Assembly (NCBI GenBank): GCA_030248065.1
Contig: JASAMV010000620.1
Location: forward strand, 51,861 to 115,860
DNA length: 64,000 nucleotides
Source: Rhynchonema sp. JSB1_4
Lineage: Eukaryota; Nematoda; Chromadorea; Monhysterida; Xyalidae
Reading direction: 5' to 3'
How positions within the stretch are numbered: the stretch's first letter is position 1; each line of letters starts with the position of its first letter. Below, in pieces: positions 46,990-58,433 of the stretch. The notes beneath the pieces were generated by a model. That model was not told where the DNA came from. It saw only the letters and a list, made by a program, of their open reading frames with translations, and did not search any database. The position numbers and the translations under genes are program-made.

Positions 46990-47520
46990 GTCGGGGCGTG
47001 CGAAGTGCAGCCCTTCAAATGAGGCGTGCGAAAGACAAATTGCGTCAAATGAGGCGTGCGACGTACAGTGAGGCGTGCGAAGGACATCCGACACGAAATG
47101 AGGCGTGCGACGTACAGTGAGGCGTGCGAAACACAAACCGCGTCAAATGAGGCGTGCGACGTACAGTGAGGCGTGCCAAGTACACTGAGGCGTGCCAAAG
47201 TCAGCCAAGATGAGGCGTGCGAAAGACAACCTCACAAAATGAGGCGTGCGACGTACAGTGAGGCGTGCGAAAGACATCCGACGTCAAATGAGGCGTGCGA
47301 AAGACATGAGACGTCAGATGAGGCGCGCGAAAGACACCCAACGCCAAATGAGGCGTGCGAAAGACATCAGACGTAAAGATGAGGCGCGCAAAAGACGTAT
47401 GACCAAATGAGGCGAAAAGACACACCCACTTCAAATGAGGCGTGCGAAAGACACACCCACTTCAAATGAGGCGTGCGAAACTCACCCCACTTCAAATGAG
47501 GCGTGCCAATTATTATTCGG
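46990..47520 (+). repeat. GAGGCGTGCG array 4
   Basis: The longest array in plus orientation, with about twenty cores. Spacer order mirrors array 2: AAATTGCGTCAAAT, ACGTACAGT, TCCGACACGAAAT at the left and CACCCACTTCAAAT at the right. One unit near 47,410 is shortened. Confidence 0.88.
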
Positions 47521-47587
47521 TGTATTATGTACCACTGACATCTGCAGTGGCTTGTACCATGCTGATATATGATGCGGCGTACCAAGT

Positions 47588-47735
47588 AAAGGCAGTCTAC
47601 GGGAGGTTGTCACTCAGCCCCCAATACCGTAACCCACAAGATCGTTGAACATGCTGATCGCTGCTTATCGACACGTGTATTAGCGGGAGCAAGCTGAATG
47701 TCATCGTGCGCGTCGTTCACCAAAACGCAATTTTG
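47588..47735. mobile_element. 270-bp element, copy 4, partial
   Basis: Left end AAAGGCAGTCTACGGGAGG is complete. Much of the interior is deleted, and the remainder reads in inverted order up to GTTCACCAAAACG. Confidence 0.7.
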
Positions 47736-49600
47736 CCGTTGAAGAATCATAGTGCAGCATGCTTATTTTCTCCTCATCCGTTTTGAATACACCGCACGCC
47801 AAATCGGGCTCGTGTTGGCGTAGTTTGCCTTTATGTTTCAGATTTTGCAACCTCAGTGCCCACAACGGTGCCCCGTGCGTTTATTTGGGGCACGAGACCG
47901 AGGGTATGGACACGCGCCTGTATTTACTGGCACAGCACTCACCGGTCGGGCGGGTGAAATATGAAACATACCGTGCTGCCAACTCGTCGCTGCTCGTGTC
48001 GCGGATTAAAACAGAAAATGGTTGTTTTTTTTGAAACATCATGGGCAACTGTTGCGCTTTTGTATCGTTGTGGCATTAAAGTACTTGAAACCAAGTCGCT
48101 TGAGACAAAATAGGCGAAAGACAGCAACTGTACATTTTGTTTCTTGATTGGCAATATCTACAATATTGACGTATTTCGCATTTGCAGCCCGATGGGATTA
48201 TATTGAGAACGTGGGGCGTTGAGCGGCTGGATCTGTGGAGCGTCAACGGTTGCGCAAAAAACGGCGAGCAAGTGCAAACATCGCACATTTGCTCGAAAAA
48301 CTGAATGGTTGGTTGCTCGTTCGTTCAAAACTGTTGCAATTTTTGAAATTCGTTGCTCGATTCACGTTTTTTGACATCGGAGAAAGTTTACAGTTTGCCT
48401 TGATTATTAGCTTTCAGGTTTTTAGTTTTGTCGGGAAAACAGTTTGTAAAAGCGTGTAATTAACCAAGGTTTCATTTTGGTCGTTGTTCAACAAACAGCC
48501 TTGAGGGGCAACGTTATTGCCCAAACATTGAATTGGCAGCTGGTAGACGCAGAACCCGAACCACGAGGGCTGAGCACTTTCAGCCATCTGCCTATGAATT
48601 TCAACCTGTTTTGGTATGATGATATTTTACATTAGGACAATGTGATATGTTGTGGATCGAGTTGGCTGTATTCCGCGTTGTGGAATTTTGTGGACAGAGG
48701 CTGCCTCAATTTTCCTTTTCTGTCATGTTGTTTTCGTGCCCTTTTCACAAAAAACCGGTCAAATGCGCTCATAGTTTGCATGATTTTCATTTTGACAAAA
48801 TGGACGTTGAAAGTATAATAAAACGATGTTCTTTCGCTGGTGGTCGCGATGTAATTGTTGTTGTTGGTCTACAACGAATTCCGCTTGTTTCGGCAATTTA
48901 CCGCATTTTGCACCTGTATGCGCATTTTACAGCAATTTGGGGCTAAAAGCTATGCATTTCCCCGTGTTGAAAACCTTTCAGACAAACTTCACTGGCCTCG
49001 CTGCCGCTTTTGGTGGTCCTCACTGTCAATGTGCAGCGCACTGTGCAACATATCGATTAAGATCACGAAAGGTGAGCTTTTTGCGGCCACGCTGTGTTGG
49101 AGCGTATGAAGGACTGATTGGTTAGTCCTTCTTTTTGTAATTCCATAGTTCATTTGCAACATTTTCCAGGATTTTTATACGTTTAAAATGGGAAATTTTA
49201 CAAAAACTGCTACGGTAGTTTTCCATGTGGAGCCCGAGGGATATATCAGGAAGGGAAATTGGCCTTTTTATAAAGTTTACAAAAGCAATTGGGCGCTGGG
49301 TCTATTAGACCCGAGCACCACACTTTTTGGAAAGTACCTAACCGCGAAAAAGCACGCCGACACGACAACAGACTCCCGACAGTGAAAATATGCATCTTAG
49401 CAGTAAAACTTATTTTTAGCATTTTTTGGTTTTACTCTCAAGAGGGTAAAAAATTTTTTAGGTAGTTTTTTGTGATAATTTTTTTGGATTAAGTTGTTGT
49501 TGGACTTAATATGGTGTATTTGTGGTTGGTCGATTTATTTTTTGATTTTTCTTATTTTATTGTTTTTGTGTGTGTTAGAATGATGGGATTGGTGTATTGG
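47735..49600 (+). pseudogene. Degenerate RNase H-like copy with 3' flank (HL-b)
   Basis: A direct, indel-rich copy of about 52,830-54,800: CGTGCGTTTATTTGGGGCA, then CGTTGAGCGGCTGGATCTG, then the non-coding tail with ACGCATTTTACAGCAATTTG and AAAGCACGCCGACACGACA. Many single-base deletions and insertions break every exon. Similarity fades after about 49,400 into AT-rich sequence. Confidence 0.75.
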
Positions 49601-49960
49601 TTTTTTCTCTGGAAGAGAATATTTTTTTTGTATGTGGTGGCGGGGGTTCCGCCGACACTGCGTGAACGACACAACAAAAAGGTACTACACCGCACTTTTT
49701 CCACCCACGCCGATCCTAAAATAAGCCCTCGAAGTAAAACCACAAAAAGAGGAGGAAGAAAAATACGATTTGAAACTGGTGCGTGAGAAAGAAATCCCAT
49801 AGGAGCCAAGGATGAATTTCCCATACAGATAACCACCCCGGGGGTCAAAAACAAAATTTCCCAACCAGCCCCCCCCTCCCCCCCCCCTTACGTCCCGTAT
49901 GAGGCATGCGAAAAGTACTTGACCCCGAGAAGTACCAAAATTGGCCATTTTTCGTCCAAA
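49600..49960. other. Low-complexity link, nothing identified
   Basis: T-rich then C-rich sequence (a C run at 49,868-49,887) leading into the palindrome arm. No exon. Confidence 0.5.
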
Positions 49961-50369
49961 AATGTCAAAAATCGCTTACTACCGCAAGAAAACTCTGTTT
50001 TAAGCACTTTTTAGACCAATTTTGACACTTTTAGAAGATTTTTGGGGTCATTTTTTTCAAAACCCCCACCCTCGGGTATGGGAAATTTTTGAGTTTTTGG
50101 AAAAACCCCCCCTGGTGTGGGAAATTTTTGATTTTTGGGGGTATGTATCCTGTATGGGAAATTTCCCGAAAATTGGGCTGGGTATGGGAAAATTTCAATT
50201 TCTCAACGACACCACTGGTTTCAAATAGGTATTTTTCGTGGTTTCTCCTCAAGGCTGTTCAAATTTTTGATGAAACCGTGCGCGGTTGCGATAGCAATCG
50301 GTGATGTTGGAAATCGGTTCAAGAAGTTTCAAAAATCTTCCAACCGACACGTTTCCGAGGGCTCTATTT

Positions 50370-51175
50370 TAGGGATCGGCGTCGGTGTCGGAAAAAAGTC
50401 GGTGTAGGTACCGACACTACTATGTCGGTGTCGGTGTCGGTGTCGGTCCACAAAAGTGTCGGTTTTTTTCAGGTGTCGGTAGTGTCGGTCCCCAATTTTT
50501 CGGCAGCCAACTACTATTAGAAAAAAAATATATTTCGTACTGATTATGTTCTTTAGTTGTCCACAACATATAAAAAAGCGCCAAGCGCTGGTTTTGAACG
50601 ACCAATTCCTCATACACGGTTCAGTTTCAATTCTGCAGCAGTGCAACACAACAAGAGAACAATTTTTTTGGAATCAGATTAAAGGAAAGACATGCGAACA
50701 GAATGAGAAATATCAATCACGAGTTATTTGCGAAGGACACCGATACATCATTATTCTCCATCACATCAGATACACTCAATTGTACAAGTATTGACACGTG
50801 GGTAGCATACGCTTCAGGAACAACAACTTTTGAATGTTGAATGTTTCACTGAGAGTGAGAGGCGGACAGAACCTGTTTGTTCCTGCGACAAAGAGACAGA
50901 CCTATCCTATCATACAAAGTTCATAATTGTTTTTTGTTTTGGTATTTGATCCCTCTTTTTTCAGGTGAGAAGTACACCAACACACCGGTTTTTGTCCAAA
51001 AAGGCATTTTAGGTCTAAAAATAAGTTTTTAGGGCTAAAAAAGGCAAACTCGGTTTTACTGTCGGTGTCGGTCATTTTTTCACTGTCGGTGTCGGTGTCG
51101 GCGTGCTTTTTCGCCGGTGTCGGTACTTTCCAAAAAAGTGTCGGTGTCGGTCTACATGACCGACGCCGATCCCTA
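50370..51175. mobile_element. (GTGTCG)n-ended element, left arm copy
   Basis: Begins TAGGGATCGGCGTCGGTGTC and ends with the complement ACCGACGCCGATCCCTA. Hexamer GTGTCG repeats fill both ends (50,384-50,500 and 51,060-51,160). The inverted partner lies at about 54,500-55,300. The interior has no recognisable coding sequence. Confidence 0.75.
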
Positions 51176-51979
51176 CTCTATTTGGGTAAAGTTTTTATAA
51201 AAAGGCCGGTTTTCCACCTTTTTCCTGATATATCCCTCGGGGCTCCACATGGAAAACTACGGTAGCACGTTTTTGTAAAATTTCATTTTCAACGTATAAA
51301 ATCTGAAAAATGTTGCAAATGAAGCTATGGAATTACAAAACAAAGCTAACCAATCAGACCTTTCATACACTCGAACACAGCGTCGGCCACAACAAAAAAC
51401 TCACCTTTCGTGATCCTGATCGATATGTTGCACAGTGCGCTGCACATTGACAGTGACCGACCACCAAAAACGGCACGAGCCAGTGAAGTTTGTCTGAAAG
51501 GTTTTCAACACGGGAATGCATAACTTTTTTTTAGCAAATTGCTCTAAAATACACATACAGGTGCAAAAATCCGGTAAATTCCGAAACAAGCGGAATTCCG
51601 TTGTTGACCAACGACGACAATTCCACATCGCGACCACCAGCGAAAGAACATCGTTTCATTATACTTTTTCAACGTACATTTTGTCAAAATGAAATCATGC
51701 AAACTATGAGCACATTTGACCGGGTTTTCTGTGAAAAGGGCACGAATACAAACATGACCAGAAAAGGAAAATTGAGCAAGTTCTGTCACAAAATTCACAA
51801 CGCGGAATATAAGCAACTGGATCCGCAACACTATCACATTGTCCTAATGTTAAATTTAGCAACAACAAATCAATCATCATCAGACAGGTTGAATTCATCG
51901 GCGGATGCAGTTGTGCAGTCTCGCCCTCGCCATTGGGGTTGCTCCTCCAGCTCCATTCAATGTCTTCGAATGCCCCCAA

Positions 51980-52640
51980 GGTTTTAAATTTTTTTTTTTA
52001 TTTTTTAATTTTTCTCTTTATATAGTTTTTTTCAAACTATGACAACATTTCATTAGTTAACGAGAAACATTGTTTTCTTTTATTGGTCCCCATTCTTATA
52101 TCTAATCATTCATCATATCTACGTTTAATATTTCATAAAACAAAAGGCACATATATATCTTCATTATTTTGTCTACGACTTTTTTCTCATTCGAGTTACT
52201 ATCTAAGCAAACGATAAAAGCCAAGTCCATGATGTTTAAAAAAAAACAAACATTTTCCCCTCAATCACGAGAGCAAGCCAATGTTTCATATTTCACCCAT
52301 GGAGAAGCGGCAGTTACGCTAATCACCTAGCATACATAAGCTATTAAATGGAGGAGCATTTAGTATTGAGGAGGTTTTTTTCTAGAGTTTTTGTTCTTTT
52401 TCAGATATCTAGGTCTTTTAGCTGTGGAGGGGGGGGGGGGGGGGGGGGGGGGGGTTTGGGTGGGTGAGTGGGAGGTGGAGGTGGGGGGGGGGGGGGAGGG
52501 TGGGGTGTGGGGGCGGGGGTTTGAGCGGGCTGGGGGGGGGTTTTTTTTTTATTTTCAGGTGTGTTCATACGTACCTCGCTTGTTTCAATTTTTCTACATA
52601 AGAGGTGGGAACGAATTCAAGAGTCATAAAATTGGAGAGT
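51980..52640. other. Degraded palindrome centre with G homopolymers
   Basis: AT-rich and then G-rich sequence with G runs of 10-25 bases (52,430-52,540). The first part is a poor complement of 53,000-53,690. It may be a genuine decayed arm or uncorrected sequence. Confidence 0.6.
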
Positions 52641-53806
52641 CACTATAAAAAGCGTTCATTGTCTCTTGGTGCTTCCGGAGCATATTTGCAATTTTGTCTA
52701 TTGTCCTGTTGGTAGGAAAAAATGAATAGGCAAACTACGCCAACGCGCCCGATTTCGCAGTTGGCAGAATAGTGAAACGTTTTGACGTGGCTGCTGATTT
52801 GGGAAATGTTACACGTTGAAGAATACAAAGTGGAGCATGCTGATTTTCTCTCTATTCGTTTTGAATACACCGCACGCTCGAAATCGGGCTCGTGTTGGCG
52901 TAGTTTGCCTTTATGTTTCAGATCAACCGACTGTCAGTGCCGTCAACGGTGCCCCGTGCGTTTATTTGGGGCATCGAGACCGATGGGTATGGACACGCGC
53001 CGTTCGGTATTTACTGGCACGACTGTGCACTGTCACCGATGTCGGGCCGGGTGAAATATGAAACATCACCGCGTGCTGCCGAACTCGTCGCTGCTCGTGT
53101 CGCGATTGAAATGGCGCACGAAAATGGTTTGTTTTGTTTTTTTGAAACATCATGGGCAACTGTTGCGCTTTTGTATCGTTGTGGCCTTTCAGCACTTGAG
53201 TAATCTCGAATTTGAGTAAAAAAAGTCGCTTGAGACAAAATAGGATCGAACAGATCAGTGTGCAGTATTTGGTGCCGGCCTTGTCATTTGTTTCTTGATT
53301 GGCAAATACATTTCAAACGTCAGATATTGATGCAATTCGCATTTGCACCCGATGGGATTATATTGAGAACGTGGGCGTTGAGTGGCTGGATCTGTGGAGC
53401 GTCAACGGTTGGCGCAAAGTAAACGGCGAGCAAGTGAAACATCGACATTTGCTCGAAAAACTGAATGGTTGGTTGTCGTTCGTTCAAAACTGTTGCAATT
53501 TTTCGAAATTCGTTGTCGATTCACGTTTTTCGACATCGGAGAAAACTTTATAGTTTGCTAGATTATTAGCTTTCAGGTTTTTAAAAATGTTTTGTCGGGA
53601 AAAACAGTTTGTAAAAAGCGGTGTAATGAACCCAAAGAATTTTCATTTGGTCGTTGTTCAACAAACACCTTGCAGGGGCAACGTCATTGCTCGAAGACAT
53701 TGAATGGCAGCTGGTAGACGCAGCAACCCCAATGGCACGCAGGGCTGAGCACTTCGCACAACTGCATCCGCCGATGAATTTCAACCTGTTTCTGCATGAT
53801 GATTGA
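52640..53806 (+). CDS. RNase H-like paralogue, intact in the visible exons (HL-a)
   Basis: Three exons join in phase: 52922-53126, 53324-53467 and 53676-53806 (TGA). They encode AFIWGIETDGYGHAPFGIYW, PRAAELVAARVAIEMAH, ICTRWDYIENVGVEWLDLW and a tail with LLEDIEWQLVDAAT ending LFLHDD. Intron positions and phases equal those of HL2 and RNase H1. The catalytic Asp, Glu and Asp align with Trp, Glu and Arg, so nuclease activity is not expected. The 5' exon is uncertain; an ATG at 52,809 opens a frame but does not join in phase by any obvious donor. Cellular role unknown. The same gene recurs truncated or decayed at 45.3, 47.7 and 43.4 kb. Confidence 0.72.
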
Positions 53807-54499
53807 TTTGTTGTTGCTAAATTTAACATTAGGACAATGTGATAGTGTTGCGGATCCAGTTGCTTATATTCCGCGTTGTGAATTTTGTGACAGAACTTGC
53901 TCAATTTTCCTTTTCTGGTCATGTTTGTATTCGTGCCCTTTTCACAGAAAACCCGGTCAAATGTGCTCATAGTTTGCATGATTTCATTTTGACAAAATGT
54001 ACGTTGAAAAAGTATAATGAAACGATGTTCTTTCGCTGGTGGTCGCGATGTGGAATTGTTGTCGTTGGTCAACAACGGAATTCCGCTTGTTTCGGAATTT
54101 ACCGGATTTTTGCACCTGTATGTGTATTTTAGAGCAATTTGCTAAAAAAAAGTTATGCATTCCCGTGTTGAAAACCTTTCAGACAAACTTCACTGGCTCG
54201 TGCCGTTTTTGGTGGTCGGTCACTGTCAATGTGCAGCGCACTGTGCAACATATCGATCAGGATCACGAAAGGTGAGTTTTTTGTTGTGGCCGACGCTGTG
54301 TTCGAGTGTATGAAAGGTCTGATTGGTTAGCTTTGTTTTGTAATTCCATAGCTTCATTTGCAACATTTTTCAGATTTTATACGTTGAAAATGAAATTTTA
54401 CAAAAACGTGCTACCGTAGTTTTCCATGTGGAGCCCCGAGGGATATATCAGGAAAAAGGTGGAAAACCGGCCTTTTTATAAAAACTTTACCCAAATAGA

Positions 54500-55300
54500 G
54501 AGGGCGGCGGTATGTAGACCGCACCGACACTTTTTTGGAAAGTACCGACACCGGCGAAAAAGCACGCCGACACCGACACCGACAGTGAAAAAATGACCGA
54601 CACCGACAGTAAAACCGGTTTGCCTTTTTTAGCCCTAAAAACTTATTTTTAGACCTAAAATGCCTTTTTGGACAAAAACCGGTGTGTTGGTGTACTTCTC
54701 ACCTGAAAAAAGAGGGATCAAATACCAAAACAAAAAACAATTATGAACTTTGTATGATAGGATAGGTCTGTCTCTTTGTCGCAGGAACAAACAGGTTCTG
54801 TCCGCCTCTCACTCTCAGTGAAACATTCAACATTCAAAAGTTGTTGTTCCTGAAGCGTATGCTACCCACGTGTCAATACTTGTACAATTGAGTGTATCTG
54901 ATGTGATGGAGAATAATGATGTATCGGTGTCCTTCGCAAATAACTCGTGATTGATATTTCTCATTCTGTTCGCATGTCTTTCCTTTAATCTGATTCCAAA
55001 AAAATTGTTCTCTTGTTGTGTTGCACTGCTGCAGAATTGAAACTGAACCGTGTATGAGGAATTGGTCGTTCAAAACCAGCGCTTGGCGCTTTTTTATATG
55101 TTGTGGACAACTAAAGAACATAATCAGTACGAAATATATTTTTTTTCTAATAGTAGTTGGCTGCCGAAAAATTGGGGACCGACACTACCGACACCTGAAA
55201 AAAACCGACACTTTTGTGGACCGACACCGACACCGACACCGACATTAGTAGTGTCGGTACCTACACCGACTTTTTTCCGACACCGACGCCGATCCCTAAA
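54500..55300. mobile_element. (GTGTCG)n-ended element, right arm copy
   Basis: Complement of 50,370-51,175, with CGACAC repeats at 54,525-54,610 and 55,185-55,290. Confidence 0.75.
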
Positions 55301-55749
55301 ATAGAGCCCTCGGAAACGTGTCGGTTGGAAGATTTTTGAAACTTCTTGAACCGATTTCCAACATCACCGATTGCTATCGCAACCGCGCACGGTTTCATCA
55401 AAAATTTGAACAGCCTTGAGGAGAAACCACGAAAAATACCTATTTGAAACCAGTGGTGTCGTTGAGAAATCGAAATTTTCCCATACCCAGCCCAATTTTC
55501 GGGAAATTTCCCATACAGGATACATACCCCCAAAAATCAAAAATTTCCCACACCAGGGGGGGTTTTTCCAAAAACTCAAAAATTTCCCATACCCGAGGGT
55601 GGGGGTTTTGAAAAAAATGACCCCAAAAATCTTCTAAAAGTGTCAAAATTGGTCTAAAAAGTGCTTAAAACAGAGTTTTCTTGCGGTAGTAAGCGATTTT
55701 TGACATTTTTGGACGAAAAATGGCCAATTTTGGTACTTCTCGGGGTCAA

Positions 55750-56330
55750 AAACTCATTTCTTAGGGGTGCTTGTTCCAAAAGTGAAAAATTTCCCATACC
55801 CCATACCCCCGGCCGATTTCCCATAGCCCATACCAGGGGACAGTGTAGTTCCTGGGGGGGGGGAGGGGGGGACCCCCCCCTCGGGTACGTCTGTTCCCCC
55901 TCCGAGGTACGCCTGCCCCACTGTTCCCCCTCCGGGTACGTCTGCTCCCCCCAATTTTTTCCTAAAATGGGCAAATTTAGGCCTAAAATAGGCATTTTTA
56001 GGCCAAAAATAGGTAAACTTTAGGTGAAACCTCCAAAAAAACGCCAAAATACCCTTTTTATAGGGGATTTTTCGCAAAAGAAGGCAAAAATAGTCCAATT
56101 TTTCGACCTCAAAAAATGACTTTTTTCCGTCCCCCCCCCCCCAAATTGGGACTCCCCCCCCCCCCCCCCCCAGGTAGGTACGTCTGTTCCCCCTCCGAAA
56201 ATAGTGGAGGGTACGTCTGTTCCCCCTCCGGACCACACTGCCAGGGGGGGTAACCCCCCAACCCCCCCCCCCAACGACACCACTGTTTGAAACCACATCT
56301 GCGGGTGAGAATCAATGATCAAAGGATCAA
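55750..56330 (-). repeat. G-rich dispersed repeat, copy C
   Basis: Inverted copy of 28,850-29,270: CAGTGTAGTTCCTGG at the left end, CCCCCTCCGGGTACGTCTG units, and the same 150-bp core with AAGTCATTTTTTGAGGTCG in complement. Confidence 0.8.
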
Positions 56331-56752
56331 TTTTTGAAAAACTTTTTACCCCAAGTTGAATAAACCCCTCGGGGCTCTGTTCTCGGGGTCTGTTCAGAAA
56401 ACTGCGGTGCTCGTTCGGGAACCGTGTGGACTACACGCCAAAACCAGTTTTTTTCAAATTTCCGCGTGTTCGCCCACACCCTGAGCAAGCGCAGCCCCAT
56501 GCTCCCAGAGAGGCAGCGACTATTTGCATACTGCATATTGCACAGCATTATTTTGTAAACGTATGAAAGGCCGCGTTCACAATACCTTGCTGTGAGGTGA
56601 GCCGTTTTAATCGTGCGGTGTGCCAATGGTAAAAACGTGCACGTGATCCGCGAATTCGGCGCCGACACAGCTGCGTTGTGAAATCGGCATTTTTGTTTTT
56701 CAAGCTTTGGTGTCAACATCAGTGTTCGATCACGACAACACCAACGGTAACG
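56331..56752. other. 5' flank of HL3, nothing identified
   Basis: Non-repetitive sequence between the G-rich repeat and the HL3 gene; likely promoter and 5' UTR. Confidence 0.4.
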
Positions 56753-58320
56753 ATGTATTCCAACTATAACGTGTATGTCATGGGTTTTTGTTATGTTTTG
56801 CATTTTGTATTCACCACAATTGCTTTTCACAGTGATATCACGTTGCGAAACAGATTATCAACCTTCCCACTCTTAACAGTGGCAAATGATCAGCGCAATC
56901 TTGTCTCTATTCGGAGACCTTTACGTTTATCCAGTGTGAGCGTGTCTTTGCCTTGTCTTCTAATGTTTCAGCGCCCCGTTTGTGTCCGGCGGTGCGTTTA
57001 CTGGCAAATGCGGTCTGGCACGAAACGACGGCAGTGCTCCCACGACCGGACCGCAACAAGGACGTGCATTTTCGTCATCATCACAGCAGCAACCGCCGAC
57101 AAAGAAAGCCAAGCGTCAGGTGGGCTTGTGAACTTGACGTCACTTGGAGCTCGGCTTCGCAAAATGTCAACACACGGCCACAAAAACATTCAGATAGCTC
57201 GGCTCAGATATGAATCTAAGTGATGTGATTTACTTTTCACATTCCAAATTTTTGCTTACATAAAAAAACAACCGTTTGGTCCCTTTTAAAACGATGTTGT
57301 GACATGGTACTGAACCCGCAGGAATATTTTAGACCGAAAAATCATTTTTTTCGAACATTACCTGTAATTTTTCCTGAAATCTATTTTGGAAATTTATCCG
57401 GCTCCGAAACAAACGTTTTTTCTTTTTTTCGGAAATAAAATGATTTTTTTCTCACTGATTAAAAGTGACAAAATACAGTAGTTTGCAGGACATCTTCACG
57501 CCAGTATGCGTGGACGGTATGTGCATCAACGAAGGTCTGCCCGCAGCCAAGGCAGGTTACGGTGTGTGCTGGCCCGGTGGGGAACGTAAGAGTGGGTCGC
57601 ACAACTTTGCATGCCGACAGACTGGCAACAGGGCACAACTCAAGGCCGCGTGCAAAGCCATGGAGCAGGCGTTGGACAATCATTCCGGTCAGGGTTTGAA
57701 TAATGTCCCGTAAATATTTTCTGCGACGATTTAACACAATATCGTGTGATCGATTTGATTTTGCCCTGGTTTTCGTCTTGAACAAAGCGTCGGTCAAGGT
57801 TCGCTGATGAAGGCAGTTCCCACTCCAAGAAATAACTTGTTGGTTGGAAAGATACTTGATATAAACTTCCACTGATATAAAAAGCCACGTGACGTGACAC
57901 AGAGACGAGACCGGACCGGTCGCCAGGTTTGTACTTTTTCTCACATTTCAGGCAAACAGGTGACGCGACTCGAAGTGCACACGAATTCGAAGCATCTGAT
58001 CGATTGCGTCAACCAACTGGCGACATTGAAGAAGCAGAAGTGGCACATGACGAATGGCGATTTACCTGAGGATTTGGATGAACTGCAACGTTTGCAAGGT
58101 TGGCATACTGTGTTGTCTGTTTAGGGTCACGTAATGTGCTAGCTCATGCATTCACGCTGACGGTGATCTGGTGCTCCGTCCGTCCGTCTGCAAAGGAAGG
58201 TCGAAACGGCTACCAGAAAACATATTGTGATGCGATTCGCCCTGAATTCTGGGTTCCTGTTTGTTGAGACGGTCTCCAGTGCACGCGCCTTTGGGCAGCG
58301 GAACAGTGGGCGGCGTATGA
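56753..58320 (+). CDS. RNase H1 paralogue with Glu-to-Gln and Asp-to-Asn active site (HL3)
   Basis: Exons 56972-57119, 57489-57687 and 57952-58098 join in phase; the 5' exons (about 56753-56783 and 56880-56935) and the last exon are tentative. The N-terminus resembles a decayed hybrid-binding domain (NYNVYVM, then WQMISAILSLFGD). A linker with KKAKR could be a nuclear signal. The nuclease domain reads VCVDGMC, AGYGVCWPGG, NRAQLKAACKAMEQAL and LEVHTNSKHLIDCVN. Compared with RNase H1, the first Asp is kept, Glu is Gln and the second Asp is Asn. The exon from 57952 has exactly the length of its RNase H1 counterpart (147 bases). The C-terminal His/Asp segment is short or missing, depending on the last acceptor: one gives a stop at 58318-58320, another reaches 58433. 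It may bind RNA-DNA hybrids without cutting. Confidence 0.8.
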
Positions 58321-58433
58321 GGTGGATTGATATCAAGGGCTTTGTGATTCACTCGGTTCGGGGCGCGGTCGCGCCGCGTTGTCTTGGCGATGTTTTTAAT
58401 ATTCACTGGTGCTGCAAGTTTCGACCTGCGTGA

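Larger units (their letters stand above)
42780..47590. repeat. Large palindrome P2 (4.8 kb)
   Basis: Positions x and y in the two arms pair with x + y close to 90,375: the array at 42,865-43,385 pairs with 46,990-47,520 in the same unit order. The RNase H-like copies at 43,410-44,222 and 45,490-46,520 face each other. The centre, 44,222-45,340, is a different segment. The left RNase H-like arm has many single-base losses compared with the right. Confidence 0.8.
49960..55710. repeat. Large palindrome P3 (5.7 kb)
   Basis: Arms pair with x + y close to 105,670: 49,960-51,980 with 53,690-55,710. Similarity is near-identical over most of the arms. From 51,980 to about 52,380 the left arm continues as a badly degraded complement of the right arm (for example CCATGATGTTTAAAAAAAAA against TTTTTTGAAACATCATGG). 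The clean right arm holds an intact RNase H-like gene. Confidence 0.85.

Noticed and set aside
40940..47520. CRISPR array
   Set aside because: The GAGGCGTGCG arrays have a repeated core and spacers, but spacers recur, spacing is irregular, the core is only 10 bases, and the host is a eukaryote with introns.
57489..57713. Retroviral or LTR-element RNase H domain
   Set aside because: The RNase H-like genes have spliceosomal introns at the same places as RNase H1 and hybrid-binding-domain remnants, with no reverse transcriptase or integrase next to them.
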